Origin: Lachnospira multipara ATCC 19207
Lineage (GTDB): Bacteria; Bacillota; Clostridia; Lachnospirales; Lachnospiraceae
NCBI RefSeq assembly: GCF_000424105.1
Contig: NZ_AUJG01000001.1
Span: forward strand, 1-64,000
Reading direction: 5' to 3'
Length of the DNA stretch: 64,000 nucleotides
The first letter of the stretch is position 1. Each line of letters starts with the position of its first letter. Below the pieces are notes generated by a model. The model ran no database searches, was not told the DNA's origin, and saw nothing but the letters and a program-made list of their open reading frames with translations. Below, in pieces: positions 50,142 through 57,920 of the stretch. Made by a program: the position numbers and the translations under genes.

Positions 50142-51623
50142 ATGTTACACTCAATTAATGACTTTCTTGTAACTCTAGATGGCTATGTTTGGGGTATGCC
50201 CCTCATAGTTTTAATCTTATTTACAGGCTTGCTACTAACAATCAGACTTCACGGAATGCAATTTTCTAAAATCGGCATGGGCTTTAGACTTATGTTTAAG
50301 AATGATAAGTCTGGTAAACAAGGTGAAGTATCAAGCTTTGCAGCTCTATGTACAGCACTTTCAGCAACAATTGGAACCGGAAATATTGTAGGTGTTGCAA
50401 CAGCAATTTGTGCAGGTGGTCCAGGAGCCCTATTCTGGATGTGGCTTGCAGCATTAGTAGGAACAGGCACAAAGTATGCAGAATGTATGCTTGCTGTTAA
50501 GTATAGAAGCGAAGCAAAAGATGGTCATATTATTGGTGGACCATTTTACTATATTGAGAAGGGCATGGGCCCTAAGTGGAAATGGCTTGCAAAGATTTTC
50601 GCAGTATTTGGCGTAATGGTAGGTCTTTTCGGTATTGGTACATTTACACAGATCAATGGTATTACATCAGCTGTTAAGAATTTCTTTGATCCAAACACAG
50701 TTAATACAGTTTCAATCCTTGGTATGGATTATTCAATAGCTACAGTAGTTTCAGGTGTTATTCTTACTGTATGTGTTGCCTTAGTACTTATTGGTGGTTT
50801 AAAGAGAATTTCTTCAGTAGCACAGGTAGTTGTGCCATTTATGGCAATTTTATATATAGCCTTTGGACTACTTATCCTTTTACTTAACTTTACTAAGATT
50901 CCAAATGCTTTCGTTCAGATTTTCCAGGGAGCTTTTGGCCTTAGAGCCGCAGCCGGTGGCGCAGTTGGTGCAATGGTTATGGCTATGCAAAAAGGTATCG
51001 CAAGAGGTATCTTCTCTAATGAAGCAGGTATTGGTTCAGCTCCAATCGCAGCAGCAGCCGCTCAGGTTGACGAGCCAGTTGAGCAGGGACTCGTATCTAT
51101 GCTTGGTACAGTAATTGATACACTTATGATTTGTACAATGACAGGTCTCGCAATTATTATTACAGGTGCTTGGCAGGTTGAAGGTTTAGAAGGTGCAGCG
51201 GTTACTACATTTGCTTTCCAGAACGGACTCCCATTCCCAGCAGTTGTTTCATCTTTTGCGCTTATGTTATGCTTGGTATTCTTTGCTTTTACAACAATTC
51301 TTGGTTGGGATTACTATTCAGAGCGTTGCCTTGAGTATTTGACTAATGAGAATACTAAGGTCGTAAATGTATATAGATGGATTTACATTGCTTGCGTATT
51401 CATTGGTCCTTACATGACAGTTAGCGCAGTTTGGACAATCGCAGATATCGTTAATGGTCTTATGGCAATTCCTAACCTTATTGCCTTACTTGCCCTTTCA
51501 GGAGTGGTTTCAACTGAAACTAAGAAGTACTTCGATAAGAAGAAGGCCGAAAAGGTAGCTGATTTAGCTAATAAGGTTACAAGCATTAACAATAACTTTG
51601 ATGACGAAAGTGCCGTGTCATAA
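50142..51623 (+). CDS. Alanine/glycine:cation symporter (AgcS family)
   Basis: A 493-residue, roughly 11-span symporter. Family signatures: LDGYVWGMPLIVLILFTGLLLTIR, SSFAALCTALSATIGTGNIVGVATAI, GPGALFWMWLAALVGTGTKYAE, GIARGIFSNEAGIGSAPIAAAAA and TTILGWDYYSERC. It takes up alanine or glycine with sodium. The upstream 126 bp holds no glycine-riboswitch pattern that I can see. It ends before a terminator at 51713. Confidence 0.95.
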   Translation: MLHSINDFLVTLDGYVWGMPLIVLILFTGLLLTIRLHGMQFSKIGMGFRLMFKNDKSGKQGEVSSFAALCTALSATIGTGNIVGVATAICAGGPGALFWMWLAALVGTGTKYAECMLAVKYRSEAKDGHIIGGPFYYIEKGMGPKWKWLAKIFAVFGVMVGLFGIGTFTQINGITSAVKNFFDPNTVNTVSILGMDYSIATVVSGVILTVCVALVLIGGLKRISSVAQVVVPFMAILYIAFGLLILLLNFTKIPNAFVQIFQGAFGLRAAAGGAVGAMVMAMQKGIARGIFSNEAGIGSAPIAAAAAQVDEPVEQGLVSMLGTVIDTLMICTMTGLAIIITGAWQVEGLEGAAVTTFAFQNGLPFPAVVSSFALMLCLVFFAFTTILGWDYYSERCLEYLTNENTKVVNVYRWIYIACVFIGPYMTVSAVWTIADIVNGLMAIPNLIALLALSGVVSTETKKYFDKKKAEKVADLANKVTSINNNFDDESAVS

Positions 51624-51712
51624 GAACTAATTATTTTTTATGAAAATGCATCTAGGAATAAAAACTAGAATAAGAGATATAAATTATTCAAAAATCAAAT
51701 AAGATTTTTAGT

Positions 51713-51756
51713 AAGCTTCTAAAGCCAGTATTTATCTGGCTTTGGGAGCTTTTTTG
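51713..51756 (+). terminator. Intrinsic terminator after the AgcS gene
   Basis: AAGCTTCTAAAGCCAG pairs (with G-U) with CTGGCTTTGGGAGCTT, followed by TTTTT. Confidence 0.85.
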
Positions 51757-51810
51757 CTGCATGAATTTTGCAAGCAACAAAAGATATTTAAAAAATAATG
51801 GAAACTCTAG

Positions 51811-51885
51811 TTGACATACTACGACGGTCGTAGTATATTTACTTTGACAGACGTACTACGACAGCCGTAGTACGATAGTCGTAGG
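51811..51885 (+). promoter_or_regulatory. Promoter with two or three palindromic operators, probably for PadR
   Basis: TTGACA (51811-51816), a 17-bp spacer and TATATT (51834-51839) form a strong promoter. The spacer contains the perfect palindrome TACTACGAC-G-GTCGTAGTA (51817-51835). A second copy with one mismatch is at 51854-51872 (TACTACGAC-A-GCCGTAGTA), centres 37 bp apart, and a half-site GTCGTAG lies at 51878-51884. The downstream gene is a PadR regulator, which suggests autorepression. Confidence 0.75.
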
Positions 51886-51894
51886 AGATATAAT

Positions 51895-52056
51895 GTAAAG
51901 CGGACATTCGGAATCCGCTTCGCTACTCCCTCATGAACGCAGTGGCACTTTGTGCCACCTGTCAGAAGGGGCTTTAACCCCTTCTGACACTAGTAAGCTT
52001 TATACCCCCGCTTAAAGCTTACGCTTTTGAAGCGGGGGATTGCTTACACTGCGTTC
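51895..52056. repeat. Nested-hairpin element between the operators and padR
   Basis: AAGCGGA (51898-51904) pairs with TCCGCTT (51914-51920). An outer stem GAACGCAGTG (51935-51944) / CACTGCGTTC (52047-52056) encloses TGGCAC/GTGCCA (51943-51957), TGTCAGAAGGGG/CCCCTTCTGACA (51960-51989), GTAAGC/GCTTAC (51993-52047) and inside it CCCCCGCTT/AAGCGGGGG (52005-52038). The whole would fold as a multibranch structure. Apart from this, the gap 51624-52094 holds the terminator and the promoter described separately. Confidence 0.75.
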
Positions 52057-52094
52057 AAATTAAAGATACATTTTCAAAAACAGGAGGTGGTCTA

Positions 52095-52436
52095 ATGGTA
52101 GAGATAAGTAGTGACGTGATCCGCGGTTACAACGACACTATGATTTTGTATATCCTTTTAAAGGAGCCGTCTTACGGTTACGAGATTTCAAAGCAGATTA
52201 AGGAAATCTCAGAGGAGAAATATACAATAAAAGAAACAACCCTATATTCAGCATTTAATCGATTAGAGAAGAATGGCTATATTGAATCCTTTGTGGCTAA
52301 TAAAGATTCTGAAGGAACTGCTAAGAAGAGAACCTATTATAGAATTACAGAAGCAGGCCTTGAATACTACAAGGAGAAATGTCTTGAATGGGATTTGATT
52401 AAAGAAGTGGTGAATAAATTTACAAAAAGTTATTAA
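52095..52436 (+). CDS. PadR-family transcriptional regulator
   Basis: A 113-residue winged-helix protein: MILYILLKEPSYGYEISKQIKEIS, TIKETTLYSAFNRLEKNGYIESFV and KKRTYYRITEAGLEYYKEKC are the typical PadR segments. It is the first gene of a PadR-DUF1700-DUF4097 cassette. Such regulators usually repress their own operon and respond to cell-envelope-active compounds. AGGAGGTGG precedes ATG. Candidate operators lie 210-280 bp upstream. Confidence 0.93.
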   Translation: MVEISSDVIRGYNDTMILYILLKEPSYGYEISKQIKEISEEKYTIKETTLYSAFNRLEKNGYIESFVANKDSEGTAKKRTYYRITEAGLEYYKEKCLEWDLIKEVVNKFTKSY

Positions 52437-52511
52437 ACAATTCGTTTCTAATGAAACTTAAATTATACTTTAATAAAATTATATTAGAATTAACGATGGA
52501 AGGGAGATACT

Positions 52512-53468
52512 ATGGAGACAATAAAGAGTTATCTTGATGCTATGTTTGCTAACTTGCCTAACACTAATGAAGTGAAGAAGGCAAAGGCAGAGCTTTTAGA
52601 AATGATGGAGGATAAATACAACGAGCTTAAGGCAGAAGGTAAGACAGATAATGAGGCTGTTGGAACTGTAATTTCTGAGTTTGGCAACTTAGATGAACTT
52701 GCAAGTGAGCTTGGTCTTGAAAAGGAAGTAGAGGAAACTAAGGAAAGAGAAGAGAATACTAAGGCTAGATTCCTTACAAAAGAAGAGGTAATAGCTTATT
52801 TAAGCTCACGTGCTAAGTCAGCTTGGCTTGTGGCAATTGGCGTATTTTTATGTATTACAAGTGTAATTAATCCTATTCTTTCTGGAACAAGATTAGAAAA
52901 TGCTGGTGTATCTTTTATGTTTGTTTTTATAGCCGTAGCAGTTGCGCTATTTATCACTTCAGCAATGAAGTCTTCTAAATGGTCTTATATAAAAGATGAA
53001 GCCTGCAAAATCGACATGACAACAACAGATTATGTAAAGGAAAGAAAGAGAAGTTTTGAAACTACTAATACAATTTGCACTTCAGTAGGAGTTATGTGTT
53101 TCATTTTATCTGTAGTTCCTGCAATTGTTATAGATGATGACATTATTTCTCCAACCCTTTTATTCCTAATCGTAGGAATCGGTGTATTCTTAATTGTTTA
53201 TGTGTCAATTATTAATGGCAGCTATGATAGAATCCTAAATCTCAATGATGAGAAGACTATGAGTGGGGAACATGCAAGGGCTTCAAGCGTAAAATATACT
53301 AGTAAGAAGGCAGAGATTATTTTAGAGACTTATAAAACAACAGTAGTTTGCCTATACTTGATTATTAGTTTTTTAACCTTTAGATGGGAGATTACATGGA
53401 TTATTTTCCCTATCGCATATCTAATTAACAAGATTTTAAAGTTAAACTTTATTGATGAGGAGGATTAA
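52512..53468 (+). CDS. DUF1700 family membrane protein
   Basis: A 318-residue protein. The N-terminal 70 residues are helical with the DUF1700 pattern (SYLDAMFANLPNTNEVKKAKAELLEMMEDKYNELKAEGKTDNEAVGTVISEFGNLDELASELG). Then come four or five membrane segments (about 112-130, 140-158, 195-215, 222-242 and 280-305). DUF1700 proteins occur with PadR and DUF4097 proteins; the mechanism is unknown but is thought to involve envelope stress. A GGGAGA site precedes ATG. Confidence 0.9.
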   Translation: METIKSYLDAMFANLPNTNEVKKAKAELLEMMEDKYNELKAEGKTDNEAVGTVISEFGNLDELASELGLEKEVEETKEREENTKARFLTKEEVIAYLSSRAKSAWLVAIGVFLCITSVINPILSGTRLENAGVSFMFVFIAVAVALFITSAMKSSKWSYIKDEACKIDMTTTDYVKERKRSFETTNTICTSVGVMCFILSVVPAIVIDDDIISPTLLFLIVGIGVFLIVYVSIINGSYDRILNLNDEKTMSGEHARASSVKYTSKKAEIILETYKTTVVCLYLIISFLTFRWEITWIIFPIAYLINKILKLNFIDEED

Positions 53469-53471
53469 TTT

Positions 53472-54185
53472 ATGTCAAATAAAGCAAAGAAAAAATATAA
53501 GATTGTTTTATATACAATAACTCTTGTAGCGATTTTAATTGGTTTATATATGCATGTAATTAGATATAGCATTGGTGGGGCCCTTGGCAAGAATATAAGC
53601 CAGGATTTCACAGGGGAAGAGGTTTCAAGCATTGATCTTAACATAGATGCTGCATCAATTAAGATTGTTTATGGTAATGAATTTAATGTTAAATATAACC
53701 TTACAAGAGGTAGTGATGTAAATGTGGAACTTAAAAGTGGAAAGCTAACAGTTAGTGAAGAATCCTCAATTAAGATAGTAGGAATCCCATTTTTAAATGG
53801 CGACACAGGAGTAATTACAATTACTTTGCCAGAGGATACAAAACTTGATAAGATAGAGGCAGATTTAGCAGCGGGAAATTTAAAAATAGAAGATATTGAT
53901 TCTGAAGAAATCGCTATTAAGAGTGATGTTGGAAATGTAAAGCTTACAGAAGTTACAACAGAAAAGCTTAATATTGATTCTTCAGTTGGAAATGTGAAAA
54001 TCACTGATGGTTCAGCAGATGATTGCACAATTTCAGTAATAACTGGAAATGTAAAGATAGAGGCTTGTGATATAGAAACAGGTAGCTGTACTAGCCAGGT
54101 AGGAAATATAAAAATTAGCGGCAATGTAGGCGATTTAAAGGCTAGTTCAAAATTAGGTAATGTAAAAATTAATGGAGATAACTAA
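53472..54185 (+). CDS. DUF4097 family beta-solenoid protein
   Basis: A 237-residue protein with one N-terminal membrane segment (about 10-30) and an external domain made of short repeats: each turn contains G-N-V/L-K (AAGNLKIEDI, DVGNVKLTEV, SVGNVKITDG, ITGNVKIEAC, QVGNIKISGN, KLGNVKINGD). This repeated pattern is the hallmark of DUF4097 putative adhesin domains, a right-handed beta helix. It starts 3 bp after the DUF1700 stop. Function of the family is unproven; it probably faces the cell surface. Confidence 0.9.
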   Translation: MSNKAKKKYKIVLYTITLVAILIGLYMHVIRYSIGGALGKNISQDFTGEEVSSIDLNIDAASIKIVYGNEFNVKYNLTRGSDVNVELKSGKLTVSEESSIKIVGIPFLNGDTGVITITLPEDTKLDKIEADLAAGNLKIEDIDSEEIAIKSDVGNVKLTEVTTEKLNIDSSVGNVKITDGSADDCTISVITGNVKIEACDIETGSCTSQVGNIKISGNVGDLKASSKLGNVKINGDN

Positions 54186-54225
54186 AAATGCAGTATTTGT
54201 CAACATTTTAGAAAGAGGAATTAAG

Positions 54226-54786
54226 ATGAAAGCAAGGGAATACCTAGAAATTTTACATGTGGCAGAAAGACTAAAGGATACAACTAGACACTGCACAACA
54301 TCAAAAGGCAGAGTGGAAAGTGTAGCTGAACACAGCTGGAGAATATCCCTTATGGCAATGCTTTTAAGAGAGGAATTTCCTAAACTTGATATTGATAAGG
54401 TAATTTGCATGTGCATTATCCATGATTTAGGAGAATGCTTTACAGGCGATATTCCGGTTTTTAATAAAACCGACAAGGACAGAGAAGTGGAAGATAAGCT
54501 TTTAGCAGACTGGGTAAATACACTCCCAGAGAAAACTAAAAAAAGCTTTAGCGCACTTTTTGCTGAAATGCAGGCTCTTGAAACTAAAGAAGCTAAACTT
54601 TATAAGGCACTAGATAAGCTAGAGGCTTTGATTCAGCATAACGAAGCACCTATTAGTACTTGGGCAGAGAATGAGTACGAACTTCAAAAGACTTATGCTC
54701 ACGATGCTGTAGCATTTTCAGAATGGCTAAAGGAATTAAGAGCAGAAGTCTTAAAGGATAGCTTAGATAAGATAGAGGCTGAATAG
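54226..54786 (+). CDS. HD-domain hydrolase (YfbR-like 5'-nucleotidase type)
   Basis: A 186-residue HD protein: TTRHC...SVAEHSWRISLMAMLL gives the first His, CIIHDLGECFTGDIPVFNK the HD pair and the following Glu, and LYKALDKLEALIQHNEAP the last Asp. Motif order matches HD proteins related to YfbR/HDDC2, which remove phosphate from deoxynucleoside monophosphates. ATG 54226 with AGAGG upstream is preferred; an in-frame ATG at 54172 would overlap the previous gene. Confidence 0.85.
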   Translation: MKAREYLEILHVAERLKDTTRHCTTSKGRVESVAEHSWRISLMAMLLREEFPKLDIDKVICMCIIHDLGECFTGDIPVFNKTDKDREVEDKLLADWVNTLPEKTKKSFSALFAEMQALETKEAKLYKALDKLEALIQHNEAPISTWAENEYELQKTYAHDAVAFSEWLKELRAEVLKDSLDKIEAE

Positions 54787-55455
54787 TAGTGGAAATCTGG
54801 CGAAACTATACTTAATGTAGAAATTGAATTGTCACGGTGCAGTTTTGTGCAGGCACAGGAGAAATTTCTCTTTTTTACCTGTAAGGGAAAAAATGCCGTT
54901 CAGCTGACTCTACCTGCAAGTGAGAAATTTTGTTGTTTTGATGGTAATACGCTACTTATAATTTTTTAATCGTTACAGTCAAAATAAGAAAAATTTAAGA
55001 TTACTTGTATAGCTAAAAGTAGAGACACAACTTGCTTACAGTTAATTTCCGATTTTGATAAGTTTGATGGTAATGCTCTAAAAAACTCTTTAGTACGTTA
55101 ATTTGTGAATTACATTCAATTTTGAAAAAAAGTGCCTTTTGATGGCAATTGTTAATGAAATTTAACTAGAGGAATGCAGGGAAAAAAAGAATTTCGCCCT
55201 TTTACATGCATGCTTCCCCGAAATTTATTCATTTTATCTTAGTCTTATATTGCTCCATACAAGCAAGTTGGAAAAAACAACGATTTAACCGCAAATATCG
55301 CAGAAACCCCAAAGCGTTCGCAGAAATCCAATAGCGCCCCGCAGCACCCTCGCATAAACAAAAATTCCCACATTCACTATAATCATGCTATACTTAGCCT
55401 AATAACTTGGATTAGGTTATATTTTGGCGGAGATTTGATTTAGAAAGGTAGTTAA
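54787..55455. other. 669-bp region without a recognisable gene
   Basis: The longest gap of the window. It contains stop codons in all frames and no tRNA-like fold that I can see. There are short repeats: TTTGATGGTAAT at about 54937 and 55060 and a TTTTGATGGCAAT variant at about 55137, plus GGCACAGGAGAAATTTCTC near 54853, which resembles text at 9860 and 9935. Near the end, TATAAT and TATACT hexamers (about 55378 and 55389) could be promoter elements for the ElaA-like gene. A small RNA cannot be ruled out. Confidence 0.45.
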
Positions 55456-55905
55456 ATGAAAACAAATATAGTAGCAAAAACTTTTGATGAATTAACATCA
55501 AAAGAAGTTTACGAAATACTTAAGGCAAGAGCGGAAATATTTGTAGTGGAACAAAATATTGTTTATCAGGATATGGATGATATAGACTATGACGCACTTC
55601 ACGTATTTATAAAAGAAGGAGATAAGGTAATTGCTTATTTTAGAGCCTTTAAGCTAGAAGATGATTTTATAAAAATTGGTCGTGTACTAACTACTACTCA
55701 TGGTAGAGGAGATGGTGCTAGACTATTAAAGGAAGGTTTAGAACAGGTTAAGACTAAATTTAACACTAATAAGATAAAGCTAGATGCTCAAACCCATGCT
55801 ATCAAGTTTTATGAGAAGTTTGGCTTTAAGGTGGTTTCAGAAGAATTCCTTGAAGAAGGAATTATGCATGTGAAGATGGAGAGACTATTTTCTAATTTAG
55901 CATAA
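55456..55905 (+). CDS. ElaA-like GNAT acetyltransferase
   Basis: A 149-residue protein with the ElaA layout: EILKARAEIFVVEQNIVYQDMDDIDYDALHV, then RAFKLEDDFIKIGRVLTTTHGRGDGARLLKEGLE (acetyl-CoA loop R-G-x-G-x-A/G), and KLDAQTHAIKFYEKFGFKVVSEEFLEEGIMHVKME. The substrate of the ElaA group is unknown. It forms a likely operon with the YbaK-type gene 32 bp downstream. Confidence 0.9.
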   Translation: MKTNIVAKTFDELTSKEVYEILKARAEIFVVEQNIVYQDMDDIDYDALHVFIKEGDKVIAYFRAFKLEDDFIKIGRVLTTTHGRGDGARLLKEGLEQVKTKFNTNKIKLDAQTHAIKFYEKFGFKVVSEEFLEEGIMHVKMERLFSNLA

Positions 55906-55937
55906 GAATGTTTTAAGAATGAGAGGAAAATGTTAAA

Positions 55938-56483
55938 ATGAATTTGTACAAAGGTAGACCTGAATGTACCTCTAATCGATTAGAAAAAGAAATAAGAGTT
56001 TATGACTTGCTAGATAAGTTAGGTATACAGTATGAAAGAACAGATCATGAAGAAGCAAGTACAATGGAACTTTGCAATGAAATAGATAAGGTTTTAGAAG
56101 TAATAATTTGTAAGAATTTATTTTTATGCAATCGTCAGAAGACGAATTTTTACTTACTCATGATGCCTGGAGATAAGAAGTTTAAGACCAAGGAACTTTC
56201 AAAACAGATAAACTCAGCAAGATTATCCTTTGCTGATGAAGAAGATATGCTTAAATATTTAGACATCACACCAGGCTCCGTTAGCATCATGGGACTTATG
56301 AATGATAAGGAAAATGAAGTGCAGCTCCTAGTTGATGAAGATGTGTTAAAGGATGAATATATCGGTTGTCATCCTTGCATTAATACTTCCAGCTTGAAGC
56401 TTAAAACTGCCGATGTATTTGAAAAATATTTACCAGCAGTAGGGCATGAGGCAAGAATCGTGCATCTGTTAGGTGAGGATTAG
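55938..56483 (+). CDS. YbaK/ProX-type aminoacyl-tRNA deacylase-like protein
   Basis: A 181-residue protein of the prolyl-tRNA editing superfamily. It has YDLLDKLGIQYERTDHEEA at the N-terminus, the conserved Lys in VIICKNLFLCNRQKTNFYLLMMPG, then KELSKQINSARLSFADEEDMLKYLDITPGSVSIMGLMND and a C-terminal GCHPCINTSSLKL strand. Members hydrolyse mis-acylated tRNA (for example Ala-tRNA-Pro). The match to the ProX/PrdX type is good; substrate not readable. GAGAGG precedes ATG. Confidence 0.88.
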   Translation: MNLYKGRPECTSNRLEKEIRVYDLLDKLGIQYERTDHEEASTMELCNEIDKVLEVIICKNLFLCNRQKTNFYLLMMPGDKKFKTKELSKQINSARLSFADEEDMLKYLDITPGSVSIMGLMNDKENEVQLLVDEDVLKDEYIGCHPCINTSSLKLKTADVFEKYLPAVGHEARIVHLLGED

Positions 56484-56511
56484 AATAATATAAAGAGATG
56501 GAGGTGATTTT

Positions 56512-56595
56512 ATGAAGATTCAAGTAGTGATCGCTGCAATCGCAGCTGCATGTGTAACAGCTTTTTTAGTTATTAAGAAGAAAAAAGCTGCATAA
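56512..56595 (+). CDS. 27-residue single-span membrane peptide
   Basis: ATG 56512 follows a very strong ribosome site (GATGGAGGTGATT). The peptide starts MKIQVVIAAIAAACV and ends with a run of Lys (IKKKKAA): an Ala/Val-rich helix with a positive tail. This is the form of a real small membrane protein. It lies between the YbaK-type gene and the SLC13-like permease, only 32 bp before the latter, and may be a subunit or regulator of that permease. Confidence 0.55.
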   Translation: MKIQVVIAAIAAACVTAFLVIKKKKAA

Positions 56596-56627
56596 AACAT
56601 CTCCTAGAAATAGAGGAATGTTAAACG

Positions 56628-57821
56628 ATGATTTTTGATAAATTGAAAAAATTGGACATCGTGATGACAGTAGCGTGGATACTAGCAATAGTGTCTGCGC
56701 TTCTTGTGTGTCCAGATGCTAAATACATAGATTATATAGATTTTAGATCCCTAGGAATTTTGTGGGGATTGATGATAATAATTCAAGGCTTTAAGAAAAA
56801 TAATCTCTTTGACATGCTAGCAAACAAGCTAATTAGCAAGTTTAGTAAAGCTTGGCAGTTAATGGCAATCTTAGTCTTTATTTGTTTTTTCTTAAGTATG
56901 TTCATAACCAATGATGTGGCACTTATTACCTTTGTGCCCATTGCAATTATGATATTAAGAAGGGCTAATTTGGAAAATGTAATGATACCTATAATCGTTC
57001 TCCAAACCATAGCAGCCAACCTAGGTAGCATGTTAACACCTATTGGAAACCCGCAAAATCTTTATATGTACGGACTTACAGGCCTTAGTTTAATAGATTT
57101 TTGTAAAATAATGCTGCCCTATAGCGTTATATCTTTTATCCTTTTAGTTGTTGCTATATTTTTTGTAAATAAGAGACATTATAGTCTGTATAAGTTAGAA
57201 AAGTTTGTGGATAAAAATCCTGATTTAGAAAAGTCTGTGGATAAAAATTCTAATTTAGAAGAGACTGCAAAAAAAGAAGAGATCAAGACAGGAAGTGCTC
57301 TAAAAATAAGAGAAGTTCTAGCCTTTAGTCTGCTTTTTATTATTGCATTGCTTACCGTAGGCCGAGTAATTCCCTACTACATCTTTGTGGGAATCGTGCT
57401 AGTAGCGGTTTTAGTGCTTGATAGAAAGTTAATTGCCAAGGCAGATTATATTTTACTTTTGACCTTCATAGGATTTTTCATTTTCACTGGTAACATGGGC
57501 AGAATTCCCTTTATAAAGGACTTCTTGGAAAATGTAATGGCAAATAGCGAGTTCATCATTTCCCTAATCACAAGCCAGTTTATAAGTAATGTGCCTGCAA
57601 CCCTGATGTTGTCTGGCTTTACAGCAAACTATAAGGAATTAATTATTGGTGTAAATGTTGGTGGGCTTGGAACTTTAATTGCTTCCATGGCAAGCCTCAT
57701 TTCCTATAAGGCCTACACCAAGGAATATAAGGAAAACACTGGAAAATACATGAAAACCTTCACGGTTTACAACCTTCTTTTCCTAGTAGTTTTAATTGCA
57801 ACCTGGTTAGTCTTAAGATAA
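56628..57821 (+). CDS. SLC13/ArsB-type anion permease
   Basis: A 397-residue membrane protein of the ion-transporter (IT) superfamily. Signatures: FITNDVALITFVPIAIMILRR and ANLGSMLTPIGNPQNLYMY (first half), and SQFISNVPATLMLSGFTANYKELIIGVNVGGLGTLIASMASLISYKAY (second half). About 11 spans. The usual length is larger (about 430-470), so this is a short member. Its central cytoplasmic loop (near 190-215) contains a duplicated ten-residue stretch (FVDKNPDLEK / SVDKNSNLEE) from a 30-bp DNA repeat. Substrate unknown: dicarboxylate, arsenite or other anion. Confidence 0.85.
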   Translation: MIFDKLKKLDIVMTVAWILAIVSALLVCPDAKYIDYIDFRSLGILWGLMIIIQGFKKNNLFDMLANKLISKFSKAWQLMAILVFICFFLSMFITNDVALITFVPIAIMILRRANLENVMIPIIVLQTIAANLGSMLTPIGNPQNLYMYGLTGLSLIDFCKIMLPYSVISFILLVVAIFFVNKRHYSLYKLEKFVDKNPDLEKSVDKNSNLEETAKKEEIKTGSALKIREVLAFSLLFIIALLTVGRVIPYYIFVGIVLVAVLVLDRKLIAKADYILLLTFIGFFIFTGNMGRIPFIKDFLENVMANSEFIISLITSQFISNVPATLMLSGFTANYKELIIGVNVGGLGTLIASMASLISYKAYTKEYKENTGKYMKTFTVYNLLFLVVLIATWLVLR

Positions 57822-57862
57822 TAATTTAAGATGCGTATTAAAAAAGAAAATAGAAAGAAAGT

Positions 57863-57910
57863 TAGAAAGAAAGGCAGGCCCGAATTGATTTGGGACTGCC
57901 TTTCTTTCTA
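57863..57910. terminator. Bidirectional terminator
   Basis: AGAAAGAAAGGCAGGCCC pairs with GGGACTGCCTTTCTTTCT (one mismatch). It lies between the convergent SLC13-like and LysR genes. Confidence 0.85.
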
Positions 57911-57920
57911 TCACATGTCA

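Noticed and set aside
53669-54124. 151-codon minus-strand ORF opposite the DUF4097 gene
   Set aside because: It mirrors the repeated beta-helix codons of the real gene and has no ribosome site or recognisable domain.
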